Shown here in pieces: positions 18,601 to 27,602 of a stretch of DNA of 51,976 bases. Origin of the DNA: Bacteroidota bacterium (lineage in GTDB: Bacteria > Bacteroidota > Bacteroidia > Palsa-965); the NCBI GenBank assembly GCA_003151415.1, contig PLXK01000055.1:23201-75176 (forward strand), written 5' to 3'. A program made the translations under genes and the position numbers. The notes beneath the pieces were generated by a model that was not told where the DNA came from, ran no database searches, and saw only the letters and a list, made by a program, of their open reading frames with translations. Within the stretch, counting starts at the first letter, position 1. Every line of letters starts with the position of its first letter.

Positions 18601-18767
18601 CACTTCCCATTGCCCTTGCTCTTGGTGCCGGAGCGAAAAGCCGGATGTCTATGGGAACAGTGGTTATAGGTGGATTGATGTTCTCTCTTGTTCTTACGCT
18701 TTTTGTGATCCCGGCCATTTATTCATTCCTGTCCAGAGAAAAAAAGAAAGAAGATGAAATGCCATGA
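15693..18767 (+). CDS. RND multidrug efflux permease (HAE1 family)
   Basis: 1024 residues, full length for AcrB/MexB-like pumps. Twelve membrane segments and two large periplasmic loops are recognisable. The proton-relay residues are intact: Asp401-Asp402 in VVDDGIVVTE and Lys925 in GLVTKNGILIVEF. Early segment ATDLEAAANDVRDKVSQA-like sequence and the late AASRLRPILMTSLAT motif match the family. Drug-type substrates are more likely than metals because the Met-rich metal sites of CusA are not evident. Middle gene of a MarR-adaptor-pump-TolC operon. Confidence 0.95.
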   Translation: MSLSSISIKRPVLAIVMSVVIILFGIIGYTYLGVREYPSIDPPIITVRTNYTGANADVIESQITEPLEKSINGTAGIRSISSSSNLGSSIITVEFNITADLEAAANDVRDKVSQAVKSLPLDIDALPTVTKSDANSDAILALTIQSNTKNILQVSDYGENVIAERLQTIPGVSSIQIWGQKKYAMRIWMDPTKLAAYHLTPLDVRQALDRENVELPGGKIEGNKTELTVRTIGKFTTEESFNNMLIVENQDKSIRLKDIGYAVLGPEIEETILKQSGTPMIGLGLVPQPGANYIEIADEFYKRLEQIKKDLPKDFQLDIALDNTQFVKNSVKEVQETLLIAIVLVILIIYLFFRDWLIAFRPLIDIPVSLIGAFFIMYFMGFSVNVLTLLAIVLATGLVVDDGIVVTEVIYKKVEKGMKPLEAAYKGSEEIFFAVISTSITLAAVFMPVIFMQGFVGRLFREFGVVVAGAVLISAFVSLTLTPMLNAKLIRKNEKKSRFYTRTEPFFVGMENMYRNALAAFMKKREWAYVIIAVATVMIFWIGKYLPSELAPLDDRSLMRISVTAPEGASYEYMDHFMDKISNLIIDSIPEKKSSLTVTAPSFAGSGSVNSGIARLVLKDPSERKRSQQQVADYLTRVTRLFPEAKSYVIQEQTISVGGGAKNALPVQFVLQASNFEKLKQFLPLFMEEAYKNPVFGGVVDVDLKFNKPELDVTINREKAKDLGVSVADIGQTLQLAYSGDRFAYFNLNGKQYQVIGQMDRANRDEPLDLKSVYVRNGNGDLIQLDNVVDVREESTPPQLFHYNRYMSATVKAGLAPGKTVGDGINAMQKIAKKTLDESFTTSLTGASRDYAESSSNIVFALLLALLLIYLVLAAQFESFIDPFIIMLTVPLALGGAVLSLWYMNQTLNIFSEIGMIMLIGLVTKNGILIVEFANQLKEKGMSIKEAIHEAAASRLRPILMTSLATALGALPIALALGAGAKSRMSMGTVVIGGLMFSLVLTLFVIPAIYSFLSREKKKEDEMP

Positions 18768-18836
18768 CTCACAGATCACAAATAAACATGAATATCAGGG
18801 CATACCATGTGACCAATAAAAACAAAACAGATTCAC

Positions 18837-20141
18837 ATGAATAAACCATTCGCGCTACTGCTTGTCTTACTGCTTCAACTGTCTTTTGCAAAAGCCCAGG
18901 AACAACTGAGTCTTCAGCAGGCTGTTGAAATTGCACTGAAAAACAATTACTCGATCATCATTTCAAAAAACCAGGCTGAGATTACAAAGAATGATTTCAG
19001 CGCGGGGAATGCGGGTATGCTTCCTGTTTTGAGTCTGGCTGCAACCGGAAGCCGCTCGGGCAATGCCATCAAACAGAATTTTGCCACTGCACCGGAATTG
19101 GACCGACATGGGGTTCAGTCAAATACCGTGGTTATGGGCCCTGTGCTGAACTGGACAATCTTCGACGGCTTCAACATGTTTGCCACATACGACAAACTGC
19201 GGGAACTGAATGCCATGGGTGAATTGAATGCAAAAGTGCAGATTGAAAATACAATGGCGAAAATAATCGGAGCTTATTTTGATGTGGCGCGGCAGAAACA
19301 ATTGCTGGGAGCCCTGAACGAGGCCATCAGCATTTACGAGGAACGCCTGACCATAGCTGAAACAAAAAGCAATATCGGCAGCGGAACCGACGCCGATGTT
19401 TTGCAGGCGAAACTGGATCTGAATGAACAAAAATCAGCTCTGCTCCGGCAAAGGGTGGCCATTGCGAATTCAAAAGCGGCCCTCAATTTGCTTCTCTCCA
19501 GAGATATCGCCAGCGATTTTGACGTGAAAGATTCCATTGTCATCACCTATAAACCCAAATACGATGAACTGAAATCGACTGTTTTCAAGCAAAACAATGG
19601 ACTTCTGTTTGCCGAAAAAAACGAACGGGCGGCGCATTATGCCGTGAAACAAATGGTTGCGCTGCGCTATCCGCTTTTGGCGCTGAGTGCGAATTACAAC
19701 TTCGCGCGCACCGAAAACGCGGCGGGTTATATTTTGCTGAATCAAAGTCTGGGGCTCAATGCCGGATTCACGGCTAGCTGGCTGATATTCAACGGGACCA
19801 ATACAAACCGGCAGATCAAGGACGCGAGGATCAACGAACAAAACACCGAGCTTCAATACAAGGAATTGCACAATGAAGTGGAAACAGGACTGGTCACGGC
19901 TTTTAATAATTTCGGGAACGCACTGGAAGTATTGAACCTGGAAGAAGACAACATTGTTCTGGCCCGGAAAAATGTAAGCATTAACCTGGAACGTTTCCGT
20001 CTAGGATATGTTACCTCTTTGCAATTGAAAGACGCCCAGAAAAGTTTTCTGGATGCAGAAAGCCGTCTGGTATCCGCGCGCTACGATGCAAAAGTATCGG
20101 AAACCGAGCTGATGCGGCTCAACGGCGCTTTGGTGAAATAA
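18837..20141 (+). CDS. TolC-family outer membrane protein of the RND pump
   Basis: 434 residues: signal peptide ending LSFAKAQ (residue 21), then two OEP repeats (SLQQAVEIALKNNYSI is the typical first helix) with long coiled coils. It follows the pump gene by 69 bp and completes the tripartite system. It is distant in sequence from the other TolC protein at 3217, so each pump seems to have its own channel. Confidence 0.92.
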   Translation: MNKPFALLLVLLLQLSFAKAQEQLSLQQAVEIALKNNYSIIISKNQAEITKNDFSAGNAGMLPVLSLAATGSRSGNAIKQNFATAPELDRHGVQSNTVVMGPVLNWTIFDGFNMFATYDKLRELNAMGELNAKVQIENTMAKIIGAYFDVARQKQLLGALNEAISIYEERLTIAETKSNIGSGTDADVLQAKLDLNEQKSALLRQRVAIANSKAALNLLLSRDIASDFDVKDSIVITYKPKYDELKSTVFKQNNGLLFAEKNERAAHYAVKQMVALRYPLLALSANYNFARTENAAGYILLNQSLGLNAGFTASWLIFNGTNTNRQIKDARINEQNTELQYKELHNEVETGLVTAFNNFGNALEVLNLEEDNIVLARKNVSINLERFRLGYVTSLQLKDAQKSFLDAESRLVSARYDAKVSETELMRLNGALVK

Positions 20142-20412
20142 GCGCAGCTGCCCACCTGGAGCCCCGAAACGCTTTGATTGTAACACTCCTGCATTAAGCG
20201 TTCATTACCAAAACATCATCAATCCTCTTTTTTATGAAAAGGCAGATTCTTTCGTGCTGTTGCAAAACCATTGCTGCTAGCGGAAATTGAGGCATCCTTT
20301 CCGTGAAAACCGCTGTTTATCAACAAATCCATGTTGATGAGAACGCTGAATTTTACAAGGCGGTAATCTTTGTATAAACTGAATGTCCAACCTTTACGGA
20401 AACATTCAGGGC

Positions 20413-21234
20413 ATGAAGACAACTTACAAAACCATCGTGATTTCGGATGTGCATCTCGGAATCAAAGACTCAAAGGCAAAAGAACTTGTCCGTTTCCTCA
20501 AGGAACATCAATGCGAGAAACTCATTCTCAATGGCGACATCATCGACGGCTGGCAATTGAAGAAGTCGGGCAGCTGGAAAAAGAAACACACCAAATTCTT
20601 CAGAATCATTCTGAAGGCCATGGAGAAACAGGACATGAAAGTGGTTTACCTGCGCGGAAATCACGATGATTTTCTGGAACAAATTCTGCCCCTGGAAATC
20701 GGCAATTTCTCCATTGCCAATGATCACATACACGAGTCTTTCGGAAAGCGTTATTACGTCATTCATGGCGATGTTTTCGACAGTGTCACCACGAAATTTC
20801 CCTGGCTGTCCAGGCTGGGCGATGTGAGTTACACATTCCTGTTGTGGATGAACCGCAATTACAACCATTACCGGGAACGAAGGGGACTTCCGTATTATTC
20901 CCTTTCGCAGGCCATCAAACTGAAAGTGAAGTCGGCAGTATCTTTTATCTCGGGTTATGAAAATCAATTGTCCGATGTAGCCGGCAGAAAGAAATGCGAT
21001 GGCATTATCTGCGGCCACATTCACCAGCCGGCCAATAAAATGATCGGTGACATACATTATCTGAATTCGGGTGATTGGGTGGAGTCTTTGACTGCATTGG
21101 CTGAAACACATAACGGCGAATGGAAAATCATTTATTACAAGGATTGGCTGGCTGAAAAAGAGACAATGAAAAATGTGGAAGACGGACTTGGCCAGGAAAT
21201 TCCATTGAAAAGGCTAATTCCGGCGTTCCGATGA
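20413..21234 (+). CDS. LpxH-like metallophosphoesterase (UDP-2,3-diacylglucosamine diphosphatase family)
   Basis: 273 residues from ATG 20413; ATG 20383 would add ten residues. All calcineurin-type metal motifs are present: SDVHLG (Asp12, His14), GDIIDGW (Asp42), GNHDD (Asn83, His84), HGD (His118) and GHIHQP. LpxH hydrolyses UDP-diacylglucosamine to lipid X in lipid A synthesis. The distance from E. coli LpxH and the neighbours (glycosyltransferase and lipid kinase, one operon) leave room for a related lipid-phosphate substrate. It overlaps the next gene by 4 bp. Confidence 0.85.
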   Translation: MKTTYKTIVISDVHLGIKDSKAKELVRFLKEHQCEKLILNGDIIDGWQLKKSGSWKKKHTKFFRIILKAMEKQDMKVVYLRGNHDDFLEQILPLEIGNFSIANDHIHESFGKRYYVIHGDVFDSVTTKFPWLSRLGDVSYTFLLWMNRNYNHYRERRGLPYYSLSQAIKLKVKSAVSFISGYENQLSDVAGRKKCDGIICGHIHQPANKMIGDIHYLNSGDWVESLTALAETHNGEWKIIYYKDWLAEKETMKNVEDGLGQEIPLKRLIPAFR

Positions 21235-22373
21235 AGCGAAATAAAAAAGTCATTCTCGTTGTGCAGGGCGAGGGTCGCGGCCACATGACACAAGCCATCT
21301 CCATGGCCGAAATGCTTGCCCAGGATGGAATAGAAATTTGCGCTGTGCTTGTCGGCTGCAGTTCAAAAAGGGTCATCCCCGCATTTTTTCACGAAAAGAT
21401 CAAAGCCCCTGTAACCCAATTTCATAGTCCGAATTTTGTAACGGATAAGAAAAACAAATCCATCCGTTTCGCGGCATCTCTTTTTTCCAATCTCAGGCTG
21501 TGGCCGGTGTTTTCCAAAAGCCTTGGTTTGATTGATCAGACGCTGAAAAAGCATGAACCCGATGCCGTCATCAATTTTTACGACCCTCTGATCGGCCTGT
21601 ATTATTTGTTCAACAAACCGGCCATTCCGCTGCTGTGTATAGCGCATCAATATCTTTTTCTGCATCCTTATTTTGATTTCCCCAGCGGCCACCGCATGGA
21701 CAGGATGGCCGTCAGGCTCTTTTCCAGACTCACGGCCATCGGCGCGGACAAAAAACTGGCGATTTCCTTTTACCCCATGGAGGATTTCAGCGCGAAAAAC
21801 ATTTCGGTTGTTCCGCCCCTGCTTCGCCAAAGTGTTTTTGAACAGGAAGTCTCAAGCCGGAATTATTATCTGATTTATCTGCTCAACAGCGGATACCGCG
21901 ATGAGATTATTGCCTGGCACCAAAAGAATCAGCACATCGAGGCGCATTGTTTTTGCGACATGCCAGAGACATACGAAACCCTGCGCTACGGTGAGAACCT
22001 GTATTTCCACAAACTTGATGACGCCAAGTTTTTACATTTTATGGCAGGCGCCAAGGGCCTGGTGAGCACAGCCGGTTTCGAATCGGTTTGTGAAGCCATG
22101 TATCTGGGTAAACCTGTTTTTATGGTTCCCGTTGAAGGGCATTTTGAGCAGTTCTGCAATGCCCGGGATGCCTGCAAAGCGGGAGCGGGAATATTCGACA
22201 CGTATTTTAATCTCGACGCCTTTGTTGATTACGTGAGCTCCTGCGAAATCGATCCTTTGCCTTTCCGCAACTGGTTGAAGGATTCCAAAACACTGTTTCG
22301 GGATGAAATCCACAAAATACTGGATATGCAAAATGTCCCGGTCTCCAATTTCACTTTGGCATTGAATACCTAA
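21231..22373 (+). CDS. GT-B glycosyltransferase (family 28/MJ1255-like)
   Basis: 380 residues. The N-terminal glycine loop GEGRGHMTQA and the C-terminal donor-site segment (GLVSTAGFESVCEAMYLGKP, then PVEGHFEQFCNA) match MurG/UGT-like transferases. No signal peptide; peripheral membrane action is likely, since partner genes encode an LpxH-like hydrolase and a lipid kinase. A glycolipid or lipid A-like acceptor is inferred only from context. Confidence 0.82.
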   Translation: MKRNKKVILVVQGEGRGHMTQAISMAEMLAQDGIEICAVLVGCSSKRVIPAFFHEKIKAPVTQFHSPNFVTDKKNKSIRFAASLFSNLRLWPVFSKSLGLIDQTLKKHEPDAVINFYDPLIGLYYLFNKPAIPLLCIAHQYLFLHPYFDFPSGHRMDRMAVRLFSRLTAIGADKKLAISFYPMEDFSAKNISVVPPLLRQSVFEQEVSSRNYYLIYLLNSGYRDEIIAWHQKNQHIEAHCFCDMPETYETLRYGENLYFHKLDDAKFLHFMAGAKGLVSTAGFESVCEAMYLGKPVFMVPVEGHFEQFCNARDACKAGAGIFDTYFNLDAFVDYVSSCEIDPLPFRNWLKDSKTLFRDEIHKILDMQNVPVSNFTLALNT

Positions 22374-22386
22374 AACGAAACCGGTT

Positions 22387-23274
22387 ATGATCCGCAAGAG
22401 AAAGAAAATAGCCTATGTCATTAACCCGAACGCGGGGCTGATGAACAAAGAACAGATCATCGTTCAGATCAAGCTTCATTCGCCCTCGGCTCTGGATTAT
22501 GAAATCATTCTCTGGGAGACGCCCGAACAGGGTAAGGAAATCACGAAAAGAATAGTTGACGAGGGATTTTCAATAGCCGCCGCTGTAGGGGGTGACGGTA
22601 CGGTCAATGAAGTTTCCAAAGCTCTGGTGGGTACGGATGTTGCCCTGGCAATCATCCCCATCGGTTCGGGCAATGGCCTGGCAAGGCATTTGAAAATTCC
22701 TTTAAACGTCAGAAAGGCATTGGAGCTTATTACCTGGGGGGAAGAAAAAAAAATAGACAGCTGTTTCATCAATGAAAAAGCTTTTTTCTGCACCTCCGGA
22801 ATCGGTTTCGATGCGCACATCGGCAAATTGTTTGCAGAAAGCAGAAACAGGGGTTTTTCAACGTATGCCAAAATAACCATTGCCCAATTGTTCAGATACG
22901 AATGCGCCGTTTATAATCTGACTTTTGACAAGAAGCAGATTCAAAGAAAAGCCTTCCTGATCACCTTTGCCAATGCCTCCCAATACGGAAACGATGCCTT
23001 CATTGCTCCGCGGGCTTCGGTGGGTGACGGACTGATTGATGTTTGCATCCTTAAACCCTTTCATTTCTGGGACCTGCCGGCCCTGGCCTGGAAGATGTTT
23101 CACAGGTCGATAGACAAATCCGATTTTATGGAAACGTTTAAGGTAAGCGAGGTGGATGTTGAAAGGACAAACACCGGCCCGACCCATTACGATGGAGAAC
23201 CCGGAACAATGGGTTCCAGTCTCCGCATACGCATTCTTCCCCGCTCTCTGCGGGTGATCACTCCGACTCACTGA
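22387..23274 (+). CDS. Diacylglycerol/sphingosine kinase family lipid kinase (YegS-like)
   Basis: 295 residues. The nucleotide-binding motif GGDGTVNEV is at about 64-72, followed by PIGSGNGLARHL and the C-terminal beta sandwich with DGLIDVCIL. The family phosphorylates diacylglycerol, sphingoid bases or related lipids with ATP. It lies 13 bp after the glycosyltransferase gene and closes a three-gene lipid operon. Its stop codon lies inside a terminator hairpin shared with the convergent gene. Confidence 0.88.
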   Translation: MIRKRKKIAYVINPNAGLMNKEQIIVQIKLHSPSALDYEIILWETPEQGKEITKRIVDEGFSIAAAVGGDGTVNEVSKALVGTDVALAIIPIGSGNGLARHLKIPLNVRKALELITWGEEKKIDSCFINEKAFFCTSGIGFDAHIGKLFAESRNRGFSTYAKITIAQLFRYECAVYNLTFDKKQIQRKAFLITFANASQYGNDAFIAPRASVGDGLIDVCILKPFHFWDLPALAWKMFHRSIDKSDFMETFKVSEVDVERTNTGPTHYDGEPGTMGSSLRIRILPRSLRVITPTH

Positions 23275-23289
23275 GAGCGCTCAGTTTTT
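23271..23289 (+). terminator. Terminator overlapping the lipid kinase stop codon
   Basis: CTGAG-AGCG-CTCAG (23271-23284) followed by T5. The TGA of the kinase gene lies within the left arm, and the convergent gene ends a few bases later. Confidence 0.65.
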
Positions 23290-23959
23290 ATTTCTGAATG
23301 GGATGGACAGCATTTTCTCTGACAGATTTATTCACTTCCGCCAAAACCAACAGGATACAAGCACTCAGCAGGGCCGCAAAGAAGCACCAGACCGAAATCA
23401 CAAATCCACCATAGAAGACGCGGCTGAAAATGAATGATCCAAGAAGAGCAAAACCTAACAGGGACATTGTTTTTTTACTGGAAATAAAAGGCGGGAAAAC
23501 AGTGGCCAGAAAATAGAAAGCGGTACCTACAGGAATTATACTGTTCGGATAATCCAGCTCATAATGGATGTGGTGAAGATTGACTACAGCCCTGACATTG
23601 AAATTCAGAATGCACCAGGCCAGATAAACGGAAACAAAAGCCCCGATAAAAAGTACATAAGAAAGGTATTTCTTCCGGCGACTGTCTGTCTCCATCAGCA
23701 AAATGGATAAGGGCACCCACACGGGCCAGATAACCTGGGCAAAAAACAGAAACATGTATGTCATAGCGTGGCTTACTTGTTTGGCTGATGGGTCTGACAA
23801 GGTCAGCCAGAGCACTCCTTCCGAAAACTGCTGTACCCCGAAAAGAAAGGGAATGGCCGCAAAAGCCATTTGAGACCGTTTTGCCTTGGCGATTGTTGCA
23901 ACACCGATGGCAGTGAGCACAGTACCCGAAACAAAACTCGCTGTTGCTGAAAAACACAT
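23288..23959 (-). CDS. DUF6629 family membrane protein
   Basis: 223 residues with about seven membrane segments. The N-terminus MCFSATASFVSGTVL is the hallmark of DUF6629, and FLFGVQQFSEGVLWL follows. The function is not known to me. It is a single gene, convergent with the lipid kinase. Confidence 0.8.
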   Translation of the reverse strand: MCFSATASFVSGTVLTAIGVATIAKAKRSQMAFAAIPFLFGVQQFSEGVLWLTLSDPSAKQVSHAMTYMFLFFAQVIWPVWVPLSILLMETDSRRKKYLSYVLFIGAFVSVYLAWCILNFNVRAVVNLHHIHYELDYPNSIIPVGTAFYFLATVFPPFISSKKTMSLLGFALLGSFIFSRVFYGGFVISVWCFFAALLSACILLVLAEVNKSVRENAVHPIQK

Positions 23960-24172
23960 ATTCTTTTATTTTATATTAAAAATGAAAAGGGGCAATCGCC
24001 AGGATATATTTTGATTCCATAAATAAATATTTCAGATAACAAATGTCTTCTATATTGATATTTTTCAAGCTGACAACAATCATGTGTTCCGGTAAGCCTT
24101 GTCATTAATCCATTCTTGAACGACAAAAACCCCGGCTGTTTTTGGGCCAAAACCCGTATCTTTACCTGATCC

Positions 24173-26338
24173 ATGACAAAGGCAGAGGAGATTTTCAGGC
24201 AAACGGACCAGATAGCAGGTCTGCAGGAACAGATACAGGCTTTAAACAAGGCTTCCTGGGAGATCAGACGTGCCTTGCCGAAAGATGCTCTTGAAATCTC
24301 GCTTCGCGCCAGGACTTTTTCGGAAAGTATAAATTACAAGGAAGGCCTGGCCTATTCTTACCGGAACTCCGGTACAGCCTACTTTTTATTGTCTCACTAC
24401 CACCAGGCCCTGATTGATCTGGAAAGGGCAGCCGCCTTTTTCGAATCCTCTCCCGACAGACAGGCCATGGCATCCACATTGAGATACATTGGCAATGTGT
24501 ATCAATCGATGAGTTTCTACGAACCCGCAATTGATTGTTACCAAAAAGCATTGTTGATTACAAGCAAGGAAAACAATGTAAAGGGCAGCGCCTATAACCT
24601 GTTGAACCTGGGTTACGTGTACGAGAAAATGCAAAAGCCCGGATTGGCGAAAACGTTTTTGCTCGAAGGCAAGAGAATGCTTGAAGAAATCAATGATGAG
24701 CTGGGACGCATCTATTTGCTCAACACCTTGGGTAATGTGACTTTTTCGGAAGGCCAGACAACGGAGGCTATAGCCTATATTCAGGAATCGCTTGATCTTT
24801 CCACAAAGATGAACTTTGTTCCCGGAATGGCCCTGGCCCGGAAAAGCCTCGGGATGTCGTTTTTGATGATGGACAAACACCAGCAAGCCTTAACCGAACT
24901 TTATGAAGGACTTCGTCTTGTTATGGAATCGGGCGAAACGGATCTGATCGCCGACATTCTTCGCCTTTTGAGCGAGACCTATGAGAAGAAGGGAGAATAT
25001 CCGCAAGCTCTGAGGTTTCACAAATTGTTTGAGTCCAAAAAAAGTGAGCTCAAGGAAATGAGTCAGACCATATTGATGAATGCCTTCCGGATGAAATCAG
25101 AAGTGGAACGCTCCCATCTTGAAAAGGAACAGTACAAAAAGGAAAACAAGGAACTCGAAAAAGCACGGAAGGAAATTGAACTCAAGAACAAGGAACTTGA
25201 ACGGTTTTCGATTGTTGCCAGCGAAACGGAAAACGTCATTTTGATCCTGGATCCGGACGGAACACTGGATTGGGTCAACCCCAGTTTCGAACGTGTCAAC
25301 GGATACACCCTGAACGAGTATAAGGAGAAGTACGGGCATACCATTTACGAGGCCAGCAACAACCCCGACATACGGAAGATCATTGACGAATGCATCGCCA
25401 GCAGAAAGGCCGTTTATTATGAATCGGCCAATACCCTGGAAAGCGGTAAAGTCATCTGGGAGAGTTCCACCTTAACGCCCATTTTCAATGAAAAAGGAGA
25501 ACTTAAGAAACTCATTATTATTGATACCGATGTGACGCGGAAAAAAAACAATGAGGAAATAATTAAAAAGAAAAACAAGGACATCACCGACAGCATTATT
25601 TACGCAAGACATTTGCAGGAAGCGATTCTGCCACCGCAGGAAAGCATTACAACCATTTTTCCTGAATCATTTATCTTATTCAGACCCAAAGACATCGTCA
25701 GCGGCGATTTTTACTGGTTCTCGGCAACCGAAGAGGTGGGTTTCCTGGCTGCGGCAGATTGCACCGGCCATGGAGTACCGGGTGCGTTTATGTCGGTTAT
25801 CGGCAATGAGCTTTTGAACATCAGTTTGCACGATCCTTCTGTGCGTGCCCCATCGGCAGCGCTGGGTATTCTGGACAGTAAAATCAAGGGTGTGTTCCGC
25901 AAGGGAAGAAAAGAAACACTCGCTCAGGATGGTATGGACATCGGCCTGCTTGTCTGGCATTTTAAAGACAACCTCATTCAGTTTTCGGGAGCGAAAAGAC
26001 CCCTGATTTTAATCCGCAACAATGAAGTCTCCGAATACGCCGGCGACAGGTATTCCATCGGAGGCAAGAATGCGGATTCCACGAAAACATTTACCGATAA
26101 AACATTTACCGCACAAAAAGGAGATATGCTTTATCTGTTTACAGACGGTTATTCGGACCAGTTTGGGGGCACGGCAGGTAAAAAATTCATGCACCGGCAA
26201 TTTGTAAAATTGTTGCTTCGCGTTTCTTCGCTGCCTCCCGAAAAACAAAAATCGGAAATCCAGAAAGCGTTTGAATCCTGGAAAGGCAAACAGGAACAGG
26301 TGGATGACATCCTGATTCTGGGCATCAGGATTCCCTGA
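24173..26338 (+). CDS. TPR-PAS-SpoIIE phosphatase signalling protein
   Basis: 721 residues, apparently cytosolic. Residues about 10-290 are TPR-like repeats (YRNSGTAYFLLSHYHQALID, LRYIGNVYQSMSFYEPAIDC). A coiled coil at about 290-345 leads to a PAS domain (about 345-460, VNPSFERVNGYTLNEYKEKY) with a C-terminal PAC part, then a second coiled coil and a SpoIIE/PP2C phosphatase (about 490-721) with metal ligands in GDFYWF, DCTGHGVPGAFMS and TDGYSDQFGG. Such phosphatases usually act on anti-sigma-factor antagonists; no such partner lies nearby. A TATCTTTA box sits about 15 bp before the start. The 3' end overlaps the convergent homoserine dehydrogenase gene by 14 bp. Confidence 0.88.
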   Translation: MTKAEEIFRQTDQIAGLQEQIQALNKASWEIRRALPKDALEISLRARTFSESINYKEGLAYSYRNSGTAYFLLSHYHQALIDLERAAAFFESSPDRQAMASTLRYIGNVYQSMSFYEPAIDCYQKALLITSKENNVKGSAYNLLNLGYVYEKMQKPGLAKTFLLEGKRMLEEINDELGRIYLLNTLGNVTFSEGQTTEAIAYIQESLDLSTKMNFVPGMALARKSLGMSFLMMDKHQQALTELYEGLRLVMESGETDLIADILRLLSETYEKKGEYPQALRFHKLFESKKSELKEMSQTILMNAFRMKSEVERSHLEKEQYKKENKELEKARKEIELKNKELERFSIVASETENVILILDPDGTLDWVNPSFERVNGYTLNEYKEKYGHTIYEASNNPDIRKIIDECIASRKAVYYESANTLESGKVIWESSTLTPIFNEKGELKKLIIIDTDVTRKKNNEEIIKKKNKDITDSIIYARHLQEAILPPQESITTIFPESFILFRPKDIVSGDFYWFSATEEVGFLAAADCTGHGVPGAFMSVIGNELLNISLHDPSVRAPSAALGILDSKIKGVFRKGRKETLAQDGMDIGLLVWHFKDNLIQFSGAKRPLILIRNNEVSEYAGDRYSIGGKNADSTKTFTDKTFTAQKGDMLYLFTDGYSDQFGGTAGKKFMHRQFVKLLLRVSSLPPEKQKSEIQKAFESWKGKQEQVDDILILGIRIP

Positions 26339-27545
26339 TGCTTTCCATGGCACACACAAACACCTTGCTTTCTTTGTTTCCTTTGAGCATAAACAGCGAA
26401 CGAAGGTTTACCCGGGCCACGATATAATTGGTATGTGAGGATCGGTATTCTTCTTCAATGCTGATTATTTCAATGCCCTTCAGTTCGGCTTTGTCTTTGA
26501 AGCGGATATAGACACGGATGGAAAAATCATTGTCAAGCAAATGGCCGCCCGCGATCTGATCACTTCCATTGATTCTCTTCTTCAGTTTTTTGTAAGCATA
26601 TTTATAATTGTACGTCAAGGCAGAAATATCCGAAAGTACGGCGCTTCCGGTGGGGTGGCTTCCGGCGCCTTTTCCGACAAACGTCTGCTTACACGAAAAA
26701 GCCCCTTCCACTTCCACTCCGTTGTATTCGTAAATGACATTGTAGAGTTCATCCGTCTTCTCGACAAAATGCGGCATCACGTAAACATGGAAGCCGCCGT
26801 TTGATTTGTATCCCATGCCAAGGAGTTTGATGCGAAGGCCCTTTTCCCTGGCATAGACGATGTCGTCGAAAGTGATGTTCTGAATGCCCAGGTTGAGCAC
26901 CATTTCGGGTTTCAGAACGACACCGAAGGAATGAACCGTGAGCAAAATGGTTTTGTATAAAGTATCATAGGCCGCCACATCCAGCCAGGGATTGCTTTCG
27001 GCAAAACCATTGCTTTGCGCATCGGAAAGGATTTCCTGATAGCCTTTGCTTTCCAGTTCCATGCGGGAGAGGATATAGTTGCAGGTGCCGTTGAGAATGC
27101 CCCGGAAACTGCTGAGCAATTCATTGTCATAATATTCCTCCAGGTTACGGATAATCGGAATGCTGCCACCGGCTGACCCCTCATAGATAAGAGCCGCATT
27201 GTTTTTTATCTGAAGCCTGTACAGCTCCTCAAAATTTTCTGCAAGCATTTTCTTGTTGGCGGAAACGACATTGAGGCCATTGTTCAGCGCTGCGCTGACA
27301 ATCTTGAACGCCTCGGCGGCATCATCAATCAGCTCGACAATCACATCGAGGTTGTTACGCCGAAGAATATCTTCCCGCTCATACGTAAAATAAGACATGG
27401 CAATTTTGCGTTTTTTGCTGCTGTCTTTCACGCAGATCTTTTCGATGTTGGCCTTGAGACTTTGACTTTGGTTCAAGACGTCATAGAGCCCCTGACCCAC
27501 ACACCCAAAACCAAATAAACCGATTGAAATTTCCTTTTCCGACAT
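26325..27545 (-). CDS. hom: Homoserine dehydrogenase
   Basis: 406 residues. N-terminal Rossmann loop GLFGFGCVGQGLYDV (9-23), then the family stretches SANKKML and EGSAGGSIPIIRNL, and GTCNYILSRM with the catalytic-domain signature. It reduces aspartate semialdehyde to homoserine, the branch to methionine and threonine. No N-terminal aspartokinase is fused; the short C-terminus may be an abbreviated ACT-like region. It is the last gene of the sulfur operon, 57 bp after cysH, and supplies the carbon skeleton that receives sulfide. This fits control by Met and Cys. Confidence 0.9.
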   Translation of the reverse strand: MSEKEISIGLFGFGCVGQGLYDVLNQSQSLKANIEKICVKDSSKKRKIAMSYFTYEREDILRRNNLDVIVELIDDAAEAFKIVSAALNNGLNVVSANKKMLAENFEELYRLQIKNNAALIYEGSAGGSIPIIRNLEEYYDNELLSSFRGILNGTCNYILSRMELESKGYQEILSDAQSNGFAESNPWLDVAAYDTLYKTILLTVHSFGVVLKPEMVLNLGIQNITFDDIVYAREKGLRIKLLGMGYKSNGGFHVYVMPHFVEKTDELYNVIYEYNGVEVEGAFSCKQTFVGKGAGSHPTGSAVLSDISALTYNYKYAYKKLKKRINGSDQIAGGHLLDNDFSIRVYIRFKDKAELKGIEIISIEEEYRSSHTNYIVARVNLRSLFMLKGNKESKVFVCAMESIRES

Positions 27546-27602
27546 GCTGAAGTGATTAATGATTTGTTTGAGTTTGCTGGTGCATTGCTTTCATGTGCTT
27601 GT

